Part shown: one piece after another, positions 1 through 12,828 of the stretch
How positions within the stretch are numbered: the stretch's first letter is position 1
Layout: every line of letters starts with the position of its first letter
DNA from: Lotus japonicus
Taxonomy: Eukaryota > Streptophyta > Magnoliopsida > Fabales > Fabaceae
NCBI RefSeq assembly: GCF_012489685.1
Contig: NC_080044.1
Coordinates: 28,996,369-29,060,368 of the forward strand
Direction of reading: 5' to 3'
Length of the DNA stretch: 64,000 nt
Translations under genes and position numbers: made by a program
The notes under the pieces: generated by a model
Seen by the model: the letters and a program-made list of their open reading frames with translations, nothing else
What the model was told of the DNA's origin: nothing
The model's database searches: none

Positions 1-2934
1 GACAACTAAATCAGCATGAATGGTGCATGAGTGCAATGCTAAGGAACAAGATGCAATCCGGAAGGATGGGCACCATCGAGTCAGCCCTAACACCAGCCAC
101 GGTGGGACCATTTCCGCTCGGGCGTCTCTTATACCAAACAAAATGTAGTCAGATCAGCAGTGAACCCGCAGGTCTGCCATTTTCGTCTGCTACTAAGAAT
201 CACTGTAGTGTTCTTATAAGGAAATCCGGGTCTTAGGACCATTTTGGAATCCATCGAGGTCCGTCATCCCACCGTGTATTAACCTCAAAATGAGTGCATG
301 AATGCAAAGTGATAAGCCAAACAACGTCTCCGACCTCACTCGTCACGTCGTCACGTGTTCTAGCTAACTTATTGTCTCTAAAAAGAATACCCTAAGGTAA
401 ATGTCGATTCTGCGACAAAGACAATTAATTATCAAAAGTAACTCATGATGATTTCTCGAATCATCCGACTCATCTCCATCCGATGGTCAAAAACTGCTCA
501 GCGAGCAAAAAGTACCAATGTACTTGGAAACTACCCGTTTCCCGGCTTATCTTTTAGATAGCCAAACAACAAAACTGCTCATCGAGCAAAAGAGCATCAA
601 CGTACTCAGAAACTTATCAATTTCCCAGCTTATCCTTTAGATAGCCAAACAACAAAATTGCTCATCGAGCAAAAGAGTATCAACATACTCGGAAACTTAT
701 TAGTTCCCCAAAACTTGGACTCGGCGACACTTCTCATTTTCCAAAACTAATATTCAAGTCCTAAGCTCTTATTTGAGATTGTGATCATTATTTAAAGGTT
801 CAGAGGTTGTTTAGCGTCTTATGAGTTTTCCTTGTAAAAACAGTTTCCATTTAGTTTTATCTCTAACCTTATGAGTTTAAAAGATCCCGTAATCCCAAGT
901 AATTCCCAGAGAAGGTCTCGATCCATTAAAACAATAACAAGGGCCCGAACCTCTGTTCGTCCCGTCAAACTTTCCCAAAATCTCATGATGAGTTCTGGCA
1001 TAATTGCCCGTTTATCCTCTCTGACGTACAACAGATATATGTGTGATTTCATAATCAAATTAACACAATTCAACAGTCATGGCACATATATCAACACATC
1101 ATAGAATAACCATTTAGCACATAGCATGTGAATCAATAACAACACATCCTAGATTAACCATTCAGCACATAGCATGTGAATCAATCTCAAAAACAATTCA
1201 AACAATAAATGATTATCAATTGTCAGCCGTAGCCTTAGAAAACATTTTTCCCAGTCAAACACAATCAAGTGCATAAACAGTAAATCAAGTCGAATTCGTC
1301 GACACCTAAATCATTATCTAGTATTCAGTGAGAAGCCCTCACCTGTAGGTCCTCTAGGGTGTTCCTCAAAGCTTCCTTCACAACCTTCCTCCTCGACTCC
1401 ACAAAGTTCCTCAAATGAACCTTAGAGTAAAATCACAGAATTCAATCACAATGAGTCAGAAACTCAGGAAACAATAAGTACTAGGGTTACACGAAGCATT
1501 ATAAACTCCGAAGTACGATAATCTAACGCGTTAAGACAAGTTTTCGAAAAACAAAATTTTCCTCCCCCTAAGGAGGAGCTCTCGGCCACACATCATAATT
1601 GTGTGCGCCGTTTTTCTTCGATCAAACCTGGTTCCTAGGTTATCATTAGTCGTAACTAAGACGAATCAAAGCTCGGAAAAATTTTCGGATCGAAAACTGT
1701 CGCAGGGGTATTTTGGTCAATATTTTTAGCTCAGAATTTCAAAATTGGAATTTCGAAAAACAAATTGGATGGGGACGTTACCAACGACGTTTATGACAAC
1801 TAATCCTACTAGCGCTAAGCTAAGTCGTGAGTTTTCAGCTTAAAGGATGAAACTTTGGCTAGAAATGGGTTTTTCAAGCAGAATTGGAATTCGGCGGCAT
1901 TTCGGCGACATTCGGCAAAATGTAATCCGCTAGAAGTACTCTTGGGTACGTAGGGAATATGTTTAGACACTAAAATCAAGTTATTTGGACAGTTTTACAA
2001 AAAGCTCAAAACTTTGAGCACAGAAAGACATAGAGAAAAACGACGGAATTGACGATCAGAAGTGAGAGATAGTATCTATACCTCGATGTCTTCGAATAGC
2101 AACGAACGGTGCAGCAATCGGGCAAGAAACGACGAAAATCACTTCCTCCTCCTCCTCCTTGGGTGCTCGCGGGTTTGGGGTTTGTATGGGTGAAGGTTTT
2201 CAAAATTTTTCATTTTCTTGATATTTATAGGTTTTGGAAAATGCGGAAAAATGAAAATTTCGCGATTCCGATTTTTTCTACGTATTCCTCTGTGAATTCT
2301 AAGATAGGTTCTGGCGACAGAATTCCAGAACTCAAAACAGGTTTCTTGGAATTAAATCAAACGATCCAAAATCGGTGTGAATCGATTTATCCCGAAAAAC
2401 TACTTTTTGCAGTTGATGTCGGATGAGAAAACTTCGTTCTGAAGAAAGATTGGAAATATCAAGAGAAATGGGCGTTTGCGTGTGGAATCTTCATTTGAAG
2501 CTCCGAATAGAAAAATTCTTCATCGTCGGTTGATTTTAGGTTTCTTGAACTATCAGTGATTTAGTTTCGGCAAACTTCCGAGTATTGGAATTTGACGTTC
2601 GTACATTCTAGGGTTTCGTATCGAAACGCTTGTTATGGAAGAATTAAGAGAAGTTCTAACATTTATCTGAAGATTTTTGGAATTAGTTTCCATCGTGTCT
2701 TGAAGTATAAATTAATCGTTTACGATCGCTCTCGTTCTAGATATAAGTGAATACTACTTTCGCTATAGCTTATAACGATTTTAATACTATCCTTAGCCTT
2801 TTCCTGAACTTTCTCCTTCATAAATTTATTCCATTCAATAAACTTGTTCAGGTTTTCCTTCACGATACATCAAACCTAATCGTGAATATGAATATTATTC
2901 GGTTTATTCTAAGCTTAAAAACTTGGGTCTCACA
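1..2934 (-). mobile_element. Family-A long LTR, partial (minus), cut by the window edge
   Basis: The minus-strand start TGTGAGACCCAAG lies at 2934. The sequence to the left matches the other family-A copies (3669-7177, 12870-16797) in reverse order: the tandem-repeat block near 490-715, the CAGGGGTATTTTGGTC block near 1700, and the mutated TATA-like region near 2220. The right flank is AAGTA, joined to the older relative at 2935. The far end is outside the window, so solo LTR and full element cannot be told apart. I see no coding gene in it; the small open frames are chance. Confidence 0.75.
494..715. repeat. Three-copy tandem repeat, period about 82 bp
   Basis: Units start near 494, 575 and 658. 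Each holds CTGCTCA(T/G)CGAGCAAAA followed by a CCCAGCTTATC(C/T)TTTAGATAGCC segment. The block occupies the LTR position that carries a different minisatellite in other family-A copies. Confidence 0.75.
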
Positions 2935-3439
2935 AAGTAATTGAAAGTGGTGCCCGCAGGCAAACAAGTGCGACCCATAGCCAGAGTCATAAGTTTTATA
3001 AATACAGTCCACCAAGAAAGTAAGTCAGCCCAAAACGGCCCCCAAAGGACCTCCTACGTCCGACAAACTCCCTGTGATCCTCATGGAAGAGAACCACACA
3101 AAAAGCTAATAGTCGGGGACCTACCTACCCCAAAATGAGAAAAGACATTCAGAGCTATGACACTAACACCCAACCTTAGTAGGCTCTAAAACACTCATAC
3201 CCTATACTTCCATCCTCGATCCTCATCTGGTCATGCATTCAGTCCAGGTCCTCGTCGAAACTTCAGTAATGGTCATTACGCTCCTGGTCCTCCCCGAGTG
3301 ACGAATCATCACGAACTAGCTGTCGAACGTCTGGCAGCAGGCCGACCGCCCAAAACACAAACATACACACAAAGCCAAGGCGCGAGGGTCAACTCACAGA
3401 GTATAATAGATAACAGAAACAACATGTGAAGAATAAGGG

Positions 3440-3477
<38 letters not shown>

Positions 3478-3668
3478 ATATATACATATAACTTATGTAT
3501 TGCCTACCCTAAGGTATATACATAACATATTTGTCAACATCAAATCATCAAGATACATAACGATGTTTATCAATATCAAATCACAAATAACAATTGGATC
3601 TTCGACACATCAACAAATATAGTTAGGTGCATGGCGTGCCAATGCAATGTCATGCTCAAAAGATGATC
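2935..3668 (-). mobile_element. Older family-A-type LTR 'H', left segment (minus)
   Basis: This stretch resembles the inner 3' part of the family-A LTR at 13090-13350 (for example CAAACTCCCTGTGATCC...ACCACACAAAAAGCTA). Its left end is replaced by the family-A insertion ending at 2934. It continues at 7183 after the solo LTR 3669-7177. There is no gene; it holds a (TA)n tract. Confidence 0.6.
3442..3472. repeat. (TA)n microsatellite
   Basis: Fifteen uninterrupted TA units inside LTR segment H. Confidence 0.95.
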
Positions 3669-4375
3669 TGTAAGACCCAAGTTTTTAAGCTTAGAATAAG
3701 TGGAAGAGATTTCCATTTACGATTAGGGTTGATGTATTGTGAAGGGAAACCTGAACTAGAGTTTACCAAATGAAATAAATTTATGAAGGAGAAAGTTCAG
3801 GAAAAGTCAAAGGATCGTATCGAAGTCGATAAAAGTTATAGCACGATCGTTATACGCTTAAACCTAGGTCAGAAACCCTAATATATAGCTAATTTTCATT
3901 TATAGGCACGATGGAAGTTAATTCCAAAAATCTTCAGAGAAATGTTAGAACTTCTCTTTTTCCATATATCAAAATCGTTTCGAGGCGAAACTCTAGGATC
4001 TACGAACGTCCGATTCCAATCATCGGAAGTTTGCCGAAACCGAATCCCTGGTATTTCAAAACCCTAGAAATTCTTGACAATGAAGACTTTATCTATTCAG
4101 AGCTTCAAATGAATATTCTACACGCGTACACCCATTTCTCTTGATGATTTCAATCTTTCTTCCGAAGGAAGTTTTCTATTCCGACATTCGATGCAAAAAG
4201 CAACTTATCGGGTAAAATAGTTTTATACCGACTATGCATTAGTTGCCAAAAATACAAGGAGACCTCTTCATAGTTTTGGAATTCTTTTGCCAAAACATAT
4301 CTATTAATTCACGGAGAATGACGCCGGAAAAATCAGATTCGCGAAACTTTCATTTTCCCGCGAATTTCCAACCTT

Positions 4376-4383
4376 TATATATA
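4376..4383 (+). promoter_or_regulatory. TATA box of the family-A LTR
   Basis: TATATATA followed by GCAAAG and then a CT-rich leader (CTCCATTTTCTCTCCTC). The same arrangement is found on the minus strand near 16081-16090 in the 12870-16797 copy. Confidence 0.6.
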
Positions 4384-6080
4384 GCAAAGAAAGGAAGAAA
4401 AACTCAAATTTTCCTCCATTTTCTCTCCTCAAGGCCGCGAGTTCATCCAAGGGAGAAGGAAGAAGAATTTTCTTCATTACTTGCTTGATCGTTGATCCGT
4501 TAGTTGCTGCTTCAAGGTTTCGAGGTATAGTCGCTAATCCTTACCTCTGATCGCTTTTTCCATAGCTTTTCTGTAGACTTTTCTGAGCCGATAGTTTATG
4601 GGATTTTGCAAAACTATCCTGAATCTTTCATTTCTGATTCTAAACCTCTTCTATATGTGCCCAAGATCACTTCTGCCGGATTAGATTTTCCGTTATGTCG
4701 CCGGAATCAATTTTAGCCTTAAATACCCATTTTTGGAGTTTTTGAGGTAAAGCTTCAACCTTTAGGCTAAAAACTATCGCCTTAGCTTAGTGTTAGTAGG
4801 ATTAGTTGTCATAAACGTCGTTAGTAACGTCCCTGCAAAATTTGGTTTTTGGGATTTCAGTTTTGAAATTTCTAAGTTAAAAATCATGACCAAAATACCC
4901 CTGCGACAGTTTTTGATCCGATAATTTTTCCGAGTTCAGAATACCCTTAGTTACGGCTAATGAAAGCATAGGAACCAAGTTTGATCGAAGAAAAATCGAG
5001 CCCCACAATTGTGAAAAGTGGCCGAGCCCTATAGGGGAGGAGGGGGAAAATTCCTTTTCCGAAAACTTGTCCTTTCGCGCTAGATTATCGTACCTCGGAG
5101 TATGAACTACTTCGTGTAACCTTAGTGAGCATTGATAGCTTAGTTTCCGATAGATTTCGATAGAATTCTGTGGTTTTACTTTAAAGGTTCTTTTGAAGAA
5201 TTTCCTGAAGATCAAGGAGCTCATTGTGAAGGAACGTTTGAGGAGAACGCTGGAATAACTAGAGGTAAGGGCAACTTACCTTACTAGCTAATGCTTTAGG
5301 TGTCGACGAATTCGACTTGATTTATTGTTTATGCACTTGTTTGTGATTGACTGGGAAAAGTTTTCTGAGGCTTCGGCTGACAATGTAGATGATTCATCTA
5401 CTGAATGTTTTTGGAGATTGACTTACATGCTATGTGCTATGTGGGTAATCTAGGATGTGTGGTGCATGCCTTATATGCTAAGTGCTATGTGTTTATTGCT
5501 TATTATGTTGAAATATGACATGTTGATTGATGGTGCTGAGTTATTTATGCTTTAGCAATGAAATCTAAGTTTCTGAATAGTGAGAATAGCGGGCAGGTCA
5601 TGCCGATTTTATTTTTAGAGTTTTGGGGAAAGTTTGATAGGACGAATGAGATTCGGGACTTGTTATGGTTTTTCATGGATCGAGACATTCGCTGGAGTCA
5701 TTTGGGATTTGGAGATCCCGGGAACTTATAAGATTCGCGATAAGATTAAAAGGATATTATTTTGTAAAGAAAACTCATAAGACATTAAACAACCTCTAAA
5801 TCTTCAAATAATGATAATAAACTCGAAAGGAAGCTGGGGATGAAGATCTTAGTTTTGGAAAACGAGAAGTGTCGTCGGATCCAAGCGTTGAGGAAGTTGA
5901 GAAGTTTTGAGTATGTTGATACTCTTGTGCTCTGGGAGCAGTTGTGTGTTGGGCTATCTGAGAGATAAGCCGGGAACCGGGTAGTTTCCGAGCATGTTGA
6001 TGCTCTTTGCTCGTTGAGCAGTTTTGACCATCGGATGGAGATGAGTCGGATGATTTGGAGATCATCATGAGATAATGTTT

Positions 6081-6327
6081 ATGCCTTCGGGTACAGTTTA
6101 TGCCTTCGGGTACAGTTTATGCCTTCGGGTACAGTTTATGCCTTCGGGTACAGTTTATGCCTTCGGGTACCGTTTATGCCTTCGGGTACAGTTTATGCCT
6201 TCGGGTACAGTTTATACCTTCGGGTACAGTTTATACCTTCGGGTACCGTTTATGCCTTCGGGTACAGTTTATGCCTTCGGGTACAGTTTATACCTTCGGG
6301 TACAGTTTATACCTTCGGGTAATTCGG
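6081..6327 (+). repeat. 19-bp minisatellite, 13 units
   Basis: The unit ATGCCTTCGGGTACAGTTT repeats head to tail from 6081, with G/A (ATACC) and A/C (TACCG) variants in some units; the last unit degrades into the following sequence. Because 19 is not a multiple of 3 and the unit has no stop in any register, all three forward frames stay open. These are not genes. Confidence 0.95.
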
Positions 6328-6645
6328 ACATCGACTGGGGATATGATCGACCGTGAGGTTAGGATCGACCTGTTGATTGTCGGGCATAGCGGAGGGAAAA
6401 GTCGACCCGCAGGGTTAGGACTGATCCGGCTATGTCAAGGTTGTAAGTGACACTCCGGGGTTATGGTCGACACAATGCCAGTGTTAGGACCGACTCAAAC
6501 GTGCCCGGCCTATTCTTTCTTCGGGTAATTCGGACATCGACGGGGGATATGATCGACCGTGAGGTTAGGATCGACCTGTTGATTGTCGGGCATAGCGGAG
6601 GGAAAAGTCGACCCACAGGGTTAGGACTGATCCGGCTATGTCAAG
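6314..6645 (+). repeat. Two-copy tandem duplication, period about 209 bp
   Basis: CGGGTAATTCGGACATCGAC starts at about 6314 and again at about 6523. Both are followed by nearly identical sequence (GGGGATATGATCGACCGTGAGG... through GGCTATGTCAAGG). Confidence 0.8.
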
Positions 6646-7221
6646 GGTTATATATATATGTTTGGGGGGCTATGTATGCCTTTTTTGTCAGATGTCGTTG
6701 GTGGATTCTTCCGTGATTCCTCGTCGTTCGGGAAAGACCCGGAGCGAAATGACTACTATTAAGCCTTCGACGTGGACCCGGACTTCATGCATGACCAGAT
6801 GAGAGTCGATGATGGAAGTATGGGGGATGGGTGATTAGAGTCTATTAAGGTTGGGTGTTAGTGTCCTAGCTCTGACTTATTCTTATTTTTGAGGGCTTGT
6901 GTTGCTGACACTTGACCTAACATTTTGGGATTGTACATTTTGCCTACGGGCGTTACACTTTTCTACTTTCCGTCATTGGAGGTTACTCGTGACGAGGTCG
7001 CTACTTACAGCGGGGGTTGTTATATATATTGTATATTAGATCTGTTACCTTTTGCATTTGGGTTTTATCTATTTCAGTCTTGTCTTAGTTATTATCAAAA
7101 AAAAAAAATATTTACGTTTTTCCGCATTAAGTTTATTTTGGTTACTAAAGTGACGCCACTGAAATCGGGGTGTTACATGATCCAGATAAAATGTCACCAT
7201 CTCGATGGATGGGACGAGCCA

Positions 7222-7311
7222 AGCATCTCGCTCCGCTAAAGCATATCGCTTTTATGAAGCCTCTCGCTCCTGTGAAGCAGCACGCTCCTGTGAAGCATCT
7301 CGCTTCAATGA
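7222..7311. repeat. 18-bp minisatellite, 5 units
   Basis: Five consecutive 18-bp units starting 7222, 7240, 7258, 7276 and 7294, with the pattern AGC(A/C)(T/G)(C/A)(T/A)CGCTYC...TGA. Confidence 0.8.
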
Positions 7312-9545
7312 AGTCCGATCTGAGATCGTCCTTCGGAAAGCCGCACACTTTCCAAGAAATGTATGCATGAATGCAATATGGTTAGCCAAACAATGAAACG
7401 TCCTCACCAAGGTACGTGTGTCTAGCTAGAGTACATTGTTTCTACAATACCCTAAGGTAAACAAGGAAGTGCTAGTCGCACTTGGTAACTTTCCTAGTCA
7501 CTCTGGCTCACAGTCTCGATGGCCAACCAAACAGCTCAACTAGCAAAAGAATGCATCTCGCACTGAGTGACCTTTCAATTTACTCTGGCTCACCATCTCG
7601 ATGGCCAAAAAACTGCTTAACAATTAAAGAGAATGCTGCTGGCATTCAGTGACTTCTCGTCACAACGACTCATCTTCTTGATGATTGAACCAACACTTAA
7701 CAAATCAGGAGTGACATCTACACTCAGTGACTACCCTAGTCAAAACACTAGGATCGCCGACACTTCCCGTTTTACAAACTCATTTCAGATCCTAAGTCTT
7801 TTCCAAGAAATTATCGTCATTATTTAAAAGTGTTCTATCTTTGATTAGTGTATTATGAATTTCATTACAAATCAAGTTTTGGTTCCTTTTGTTTCAAAAC
7901 TCTATAAGTCGAAAGATCCCAATAAACCCAAATAATTCCCGAGAAGGTCTCGATCCTAAAATGGCAATGGCTTAGACCTCAGGTCATAGCCTGCCTAACA
8001 TTTCCCAAACCTCGTCATTAGCAATGCATAACATCATGTTTTCCCAAACTCCGAAATCATATAATCATGTACTATCTCAAGTCAGTACAATTCAATAGGG
8101 CATATGCAGGACATCGTAAACTCAACCGAAATAATGGCATATAGCTCAGTTCAATAAAAATATCAATATAACAATAATTCAGTGCGGAAATCATAAGACG
8201 GAAACCAGTAAACGGTCGAAGCCTCTCAGAAAACGGAGACACACGTCTCATATAAGTTCAAAGCGATAAACGACATTCAATGCAATCTTCAATGTCAAAC
8301 AGTATACAAGTCGAAGTTATCGACGCCTATAATACAAATAGCTAGTAAGTAAGTTGCCCTAACCTTAGCCAATTCCCTTACAAAGCTGCGACTCCAATCC
8401 ATTCACATCTTTGCTTTCCCGTGTTAGCTCGCTTCCTTTTGTCCTTTGGCTTCGTCGCCAAGCGTCTCTGTTATTCGTACCCTTCATAAGTATACATAAC
8501 TTAATCACTAATTGAATTACTCACTAACTCAAAGCCTAAACTATGACTTCAAGAAATTGACTAGAAAGCGAACACATGTCAAACGACTCTTTCTCAGTCA
8601 ACAGCTACAGTAATTAGTAGAGTACTTATCTCCTTTTGAAATGAAAACCATTTTGTAAAACAAATCGCAACTCTTCACTAATCAATTGTTAAACTTCGAT
8701 TTTCTCAATAACAATGAAAAAGTTTATTTTTCTTTAAAACTTGCTTACTCGAGGCTAAAACATATACAAGAGTTGAAGGCTTACGAAAATCAAGTTTTAG
8801 AAACTTGTCGGCGAAGTGTCGCCGGAGAAAGTTGTGGTTCGCGGTGGTTGACGGAGGAATTGTCGCTGGAGACAGAAATGAGATAGTGGTTCTTTATTCT
8901 TTCGCGACCAGGAACTCAGTGGCGCTGTCCGTTTCCCCAAAAAGTCGACAGTTTGCTCAAAAAGTCAAATTGTAGGTCGGCGGAGCTCGCCGACAAAAGT
9001 TGTCCAAAACTGAAATTGATTGAGGGCTTTTGTTCCTCTCGCGGCAAGGATCATCGTGATATACTCCGTTTTTCCATCGGTCGTCGGAGTTGATCATAAA
9101 ACGGCTTCGAAAGCGGCGGCGGCAGCGGTCGACGGCGACGGAACGGCGATCCGGAACATGGGTTTTGTTGTGGACGTCGCAAGGGTTTCAACGGTACTAA
9201 CCTCGCTGTGAAGGGAGGTCTGAGGGCACCGGAATCGAAGGTCGAAGTTTGCGACGTCGGCGACGTCGGCGCGTCGTTATGCTCTGTGTTCACGTCCTGC
9301 TTCATCTGTTCTTGTTCATGGAGCTCGCCATGGTGCTCTCGGTTGGTGGCTGTTGCTTGAGACCTTGAACAAGAGGAGGTGGTGACTCGCGTGGAAGGAG
9401 GTACGTGGCGGTGTGGCTCGCGTGATGGTGATGAGGTGGTGGTCGTGGCGTTCACGTTTGTGACCATGGAGAAGGAAGCTTGTGGTGATGGCTGCTGCTC
9501 TGTTTTGGGTGGAGAAAATGTCCATGGTGGTTGATTGTGGTGTGG

Positions 9546-9896
9546 TCACGTTGAAGGAGAAGATAAAACCATTTTGATGGTGGTCTCATGGTGGCGGCTC
9601 ACGTGAAGAAGGAGAAGCTTGCGTGGTGATGGTTGGTGGTTCACGAAGTAGAGAAACAAGGTGGCTTCATGGTGGCAGCTTGCGTGCTCAGCCATGGGGA
9701 GAGCAAGGACGGTGGTGGTGCGGCTGCCATGTTTGGGTGTGAGGAAGGAGAAGAGAAAAGAAGCTTGGTGCTGAGAAGCATGAGAAGGCATGGTGTGCGT
9801 GTTGTGGGTTGCTGCGGAAAGGGGAAGAAGAAAAAGAAAATAAGAAGGAAGGATCAGATTGCTTGCTGCGTGAAGAGGAAAGAAACTAAGTTTCAA
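9546..9896 (-). other. Leader ORF of the A' LTR (116 codons, hydrophobic N-terminus)
   Basis: This is an open frame in the sense direction of LTR H. The first about 30 residues are hydrophobic (FFPLHAASNLILPSYFLFLL), like a signal peptide, and the rest is His/Ser/Thr-rich. The same N-terminus is open at 53850-54107 in the other A' copy, where a deletion of several hundred bases joins it to the frame found here at 9051-9467. No family is recognised. Conservation may reflect only common descent of LTR copies, so whether a protein is made is unknown. Confidence 0.25.
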
Positions 9897-10904
9897 CTAA
9901 GTTTCTTTTTATTTTGTTTCTCCAATGCCTCTTCTGATGGTGTTAAGGAATGGATGATAGAAAATATCTTAATATGTGATACGTGCGGGAGGGTGAACCA
10001 AGGAAAATGAGAAGATATGTTGCTATTTGGTGCGAATTGATTTAGACACCGAAAGATTTAACACATAGAGTTAAGAGAAAAATATAGAGATGATATATTA
10101 CTATACCAAAAATTATGAGGAGCTTAGTGAAATGATAAAATATAAATTAGAATCACTTTGAGTAGATTAAAATGATCCATAGACCAAGAAATGAGTAAGA
10201 ATTAAGCTAAAGAATAATTGTTAGACAATTAAAACAATATGACATTGTCATATTATGCAATTAAGCTAAGCATCCTTCCATCAAAGGCCGATACTTGTTT
10301 CAGATTCATTTTAAATGAAAAAATGGCTTGAACGCAGTCTGCTTCAAAATGCCGCAGAACTACTTTTTGCAATTGATGTCGGATGAGAAAACTTCCTTCT
10401 GAAGAAAGGTTTGAAACGTCGAACGAAATATGGCTACGCGGATGGAAACTTCGTTAGAAGCTCCGAATAGAAAAAGTCTTCATTCAGCGTTCGAATTTAA
10501 AGTCTTGAGATAATAGAATTTAACGTCGTCGGACTTCCGCGAAGTGAAACCTATCGTGCGTACAGTCCAGAGTTCTGAAATGAAACGGTGGTCGAGGGAA
10601 AAATAAAGAGAGCTTCTTATTTTTCCAAGGATTTGGAATTTCTCTTAAACAACGTTTTATTAGCGGAAATAGCCTTTTTTCGGACACTCTCGAGCTTAGT
10701 CGGGTGTGGAAATGGCTCGTGCTAACTCTTATACTGACCACAGTACTATCCTCAAGCAATTTCCTGAACGTTATCCTTCATCAAGTTGTCCGAAACTGCA
10801 TTCTCCTTTACAAGGTCCTTTTGCGGTTGAACCGGTTCTACTCTTGGGGTGGAAAAATAATTAAATATAATTATTTAAATCCATGTCTGAAATTTGGGTC
10901 TTAC

Positions 10905-11023
10905 ATTTGCACTGTAGACATATTTTTGCGTTTCAATGGTGGCAGCCATTTAGTTTTTCACACCGGCCCGGATCAATGAACACTGTTAAGTGTGGTAATC
11001 AGAACTTGCGCTCTGATACCAAT
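10905..11023 (-). mobile_element. SIRE element 'a': PBS, leader and gag start, truncated
   Basis: On the minus strand it carries the tRNA-Met-type primer site TGGTATCAGAGC next to the LTR, the leader, an ATGGCTGCCACC gag start and about 15 further codons. It stops at 10905, where LTR H begins. The remainder of the element is not in the window. Confidence 0.85.
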
Positions 11024-12284
11024 TGAAGGTATGAAAAACGATAGAAAGGGGGGTTTGAATAGCGTTTTACAACTAAAAACTCAACCCACTTGAGATTTAA
11101 ATAAATCTCTTCAAACACCAGTGAAAAAAGTGCAGAGATAAGAGATAAGGAAAGCACACAAATGATTTTATCCTGGTTCACTTGATATATCCCTCAAGCT
11201 AATCCAATCCACCCGTTAAGGTGATTTATTCCTTCTTAGAATGAAGGCAATCCACTAATCAGAGTTTTGTTACAACTGCACTTGCTACCTGCAAAGTGAC
11301 TAACAATACACTGACTTAGCTGTCACTAAGATTCACTCTCTTAGTCTTCTCTAGGATCCGATCAACCTTGATCTCCTAAAGGTAAATCAAACAACTGTTT
11401 GAATGTTTTTGGGTTTATAAATAAGTGCTTCTTCAAAAGCTGATAGTAAACTCACTTAGTTCTATTTGAAGAAAGATTGCTAAGAAGATTTGAAATATTT
11501 CTTGCGCGTGAATAGGTTTCTTGGACGGCATCTTTCAATCTTCAGCCTCTTTATATACTCCAAGGATTAGGGTTTGAACATTGCATGGAGATGCTACCGT
11601 TGGAGGACAGATCGGGAATTTCCAGGTTTTGCTATGGCTGAATCAGTTAGGTAAGGTCGTCAGGAATGGTACAATTGCTTTTGTACTTTGGATAGCGACA
11701 TGACCTTCAACCTTGTTGACTTCTGATCAGAGTGATGCTTCATCTTGGAACTTGTGAAGCTTGATGATCAGAGTCAGAGGGAAGCTTGGATCCTCTGACC
11801 TTTGTACCTTCTGCTTCTGGACTCAGAGGAGAAGTACTTGGTCTTCAAAGCCAGCTTACTCTTGGACTTTAGAGTCTTCACTACTCAGCTTCTGTTGCTT
11901 CAGAGCTTCTGATCCTTCAGAGCATCTGATCTTTCAGAGCGTCTGATCCTTCAGAGCTTCTGATCCTTCAGAGCGTCTGATCCTTCAGAACGTCTGATCC
12001 TTCAGAGCTTCTAGTGAGCTGAATCCATATTAGAGCTTTGTAATCTTCAGATCTTCTGAAGCTTGATCTACTGTTCAGATTGAACATAGTACGTGCGAAA
12101 GCGTTGCAGAGGTTACTCTTTGAGCATTGTGCTTCTGATTCTTGTGAGATAGGTCCAGAGTCATGGCCTGTTATTTGAACACTCAAAAAACAACGTTAGA
12201 GTACCATAATTGTTCATACTTAATAGTTAACTTGTAATGATAAAAACATAGAGTTGTACTACTAGATCAAAAGTTGATCTTACA
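11024..12284 (-). mobile_element. SIRE LTR 'a' (5' LTR of a minus-strand element)
   Basis: Minus-strand TGTAAGATCAAC...ATACCTTCA, 1261 bp, with the primer site on its left, so it is a 5' LTR. The right flank (12285) is non-SIRE sequence holding the OB-fold gene remnant. Its U3 carries 17-bp TCAGAG-containing repeats at about 11910-12010. Confidence 0.85.
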
Positions 12285-12409
12285 CAAAGCACATTCTTTT
12301 TTAACTCTAAAATATCAAATAATGAAATACATTAGCGTTTTAGGTCTAAAAAAAAGATTGAAATTATTAAACAGTTGTAGTCGACATCTAGGTTTAGGAC
12401 ATCGGGTAA

Positions 12410-12772
12410 TCAGATAAAAGAGTAGGGTGCGCGACTTATAAGAAAATCATTAATTTGATGGAACCAAGTATCATCCCGAAAGTTGAGTTGAAACGGGTGA
12501 GAGGTTGACAGAAAATATTCATAATTCTCACTAACCGTAAAATTACCGATATTGTAAGTAAATCCTTGAAAAAGTGTAAAATAAAACCTGGGAAACAGTT
12601 CACGGCAAATAGAACCGTGTATTTTGTTGTCGTTGTCGTCCATGACGACCATTACAATGGACTTTGGCGACTCTCAAGACGTTAATCTCCACAGACGAAC
12701 GATTTTCACTTTTATAATCCAGTTCACCTTTGCTGGTGAGATATTTGAAATGGGGTCAATATGCATGGCCAT
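12410..12772 (-). pseudogene. RPA1/DUF223-like OB-fold gene, first exon remnant
   Basis: The reading frame starts at ATG 12772 and runs about 120 codons to a stop at 12412-12410. It is broken once, by TGA at 12676-12674 (codon 33). The sequence has the plan of the N-terminal OB fold of plant replication protein A large-subunit-like and DUF223 proteins: a basic beta strand (KVKIVRLWRL), then MDDNDNKIHGS, a PRF...F.GFTYNIGNFTV strand, and HPFQLNF. Such proteins bind single-stranded DNA or RNA in the nucleus. A TATA box about 55 bp upstream supports this start. Downstream exons are missing: a SIRE LTR begins at 12284. The upstream region was split by a solo LTR at 12870. Family assignment is by motif reading only; it could also be a functional-length fragment with an unannotated intron over the TGA, but the nonsense reading is simpler. 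Confidence 0.5.
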
Positions 12773-12828
12773 GTTCTCTGAAAGAAATCAGCTAAAGAAG
12801 ATGAAAAAAGACAAGTTAGGAACAAGGT

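Larger units (their letters stand above)
3669..7177 (+). mobile_element. Family-A solo LTR, complete (3509 bp, TSD TGATC)
   Basis: It starts TGTAAGACCCAAG and ends GGGGTGTTACA, with imperfect terminal inverted repeats of the TG...CA type. It is flanked by perfect 5-bp direct repeats TGATC (3664-3668 and 7178-7182). A TATA box at 4376-4383 followed by a CT-rich leader sets the direction as plus, with a U3 of about 0.7 kb and a very long R-U5. There is no internal region, so this is a solo LTR left by LTR-LTR recombination. LTRs this long are known in large plant Ty3 elements; the lineage cannot be fixed without an internal region. Confidence 0.85.
7183..10904 (-). mobile_element. Older family-A-type LTR 'H', right segment (minus)
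   Basis: Minus-strand start TGTAAGACCCAAATTTC lies at 10904, adjoining SIRE gag sequence at 10905. The left part was displaced by the 3669-7177 insertion. Its middle (about 9000-10400) matches the plus-strand copy at 53300-54700, which defines a subfamily (A') sharing only the outer U3 with A. The LTR contains an 18-bp minisatellite and a GC-rich transcribed leader with open frames at 9051-9896. Confidence 0.7.

Noticed and set aside
6081..6327. CRISPR-like regular spacing
   Set aside because: Units are contiguous with no unique spacers, and the context is a plant LTR.
6075..6450. Three overlapping plus-strand ORFs encoding repeats of MPSGTVYAFGYSLCLRVQF type
   Set aside because: They are the three frames of the 19-bp minisatellite, which has no stop in any register; no independent coding evidence.
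9633..10010. Plus-strand 125-codon ORF, Gly/Lys-rich
   Set aside because: Opposite to the LTR sense direction and overlapping the leader ORF; explained by GC-rich composition.
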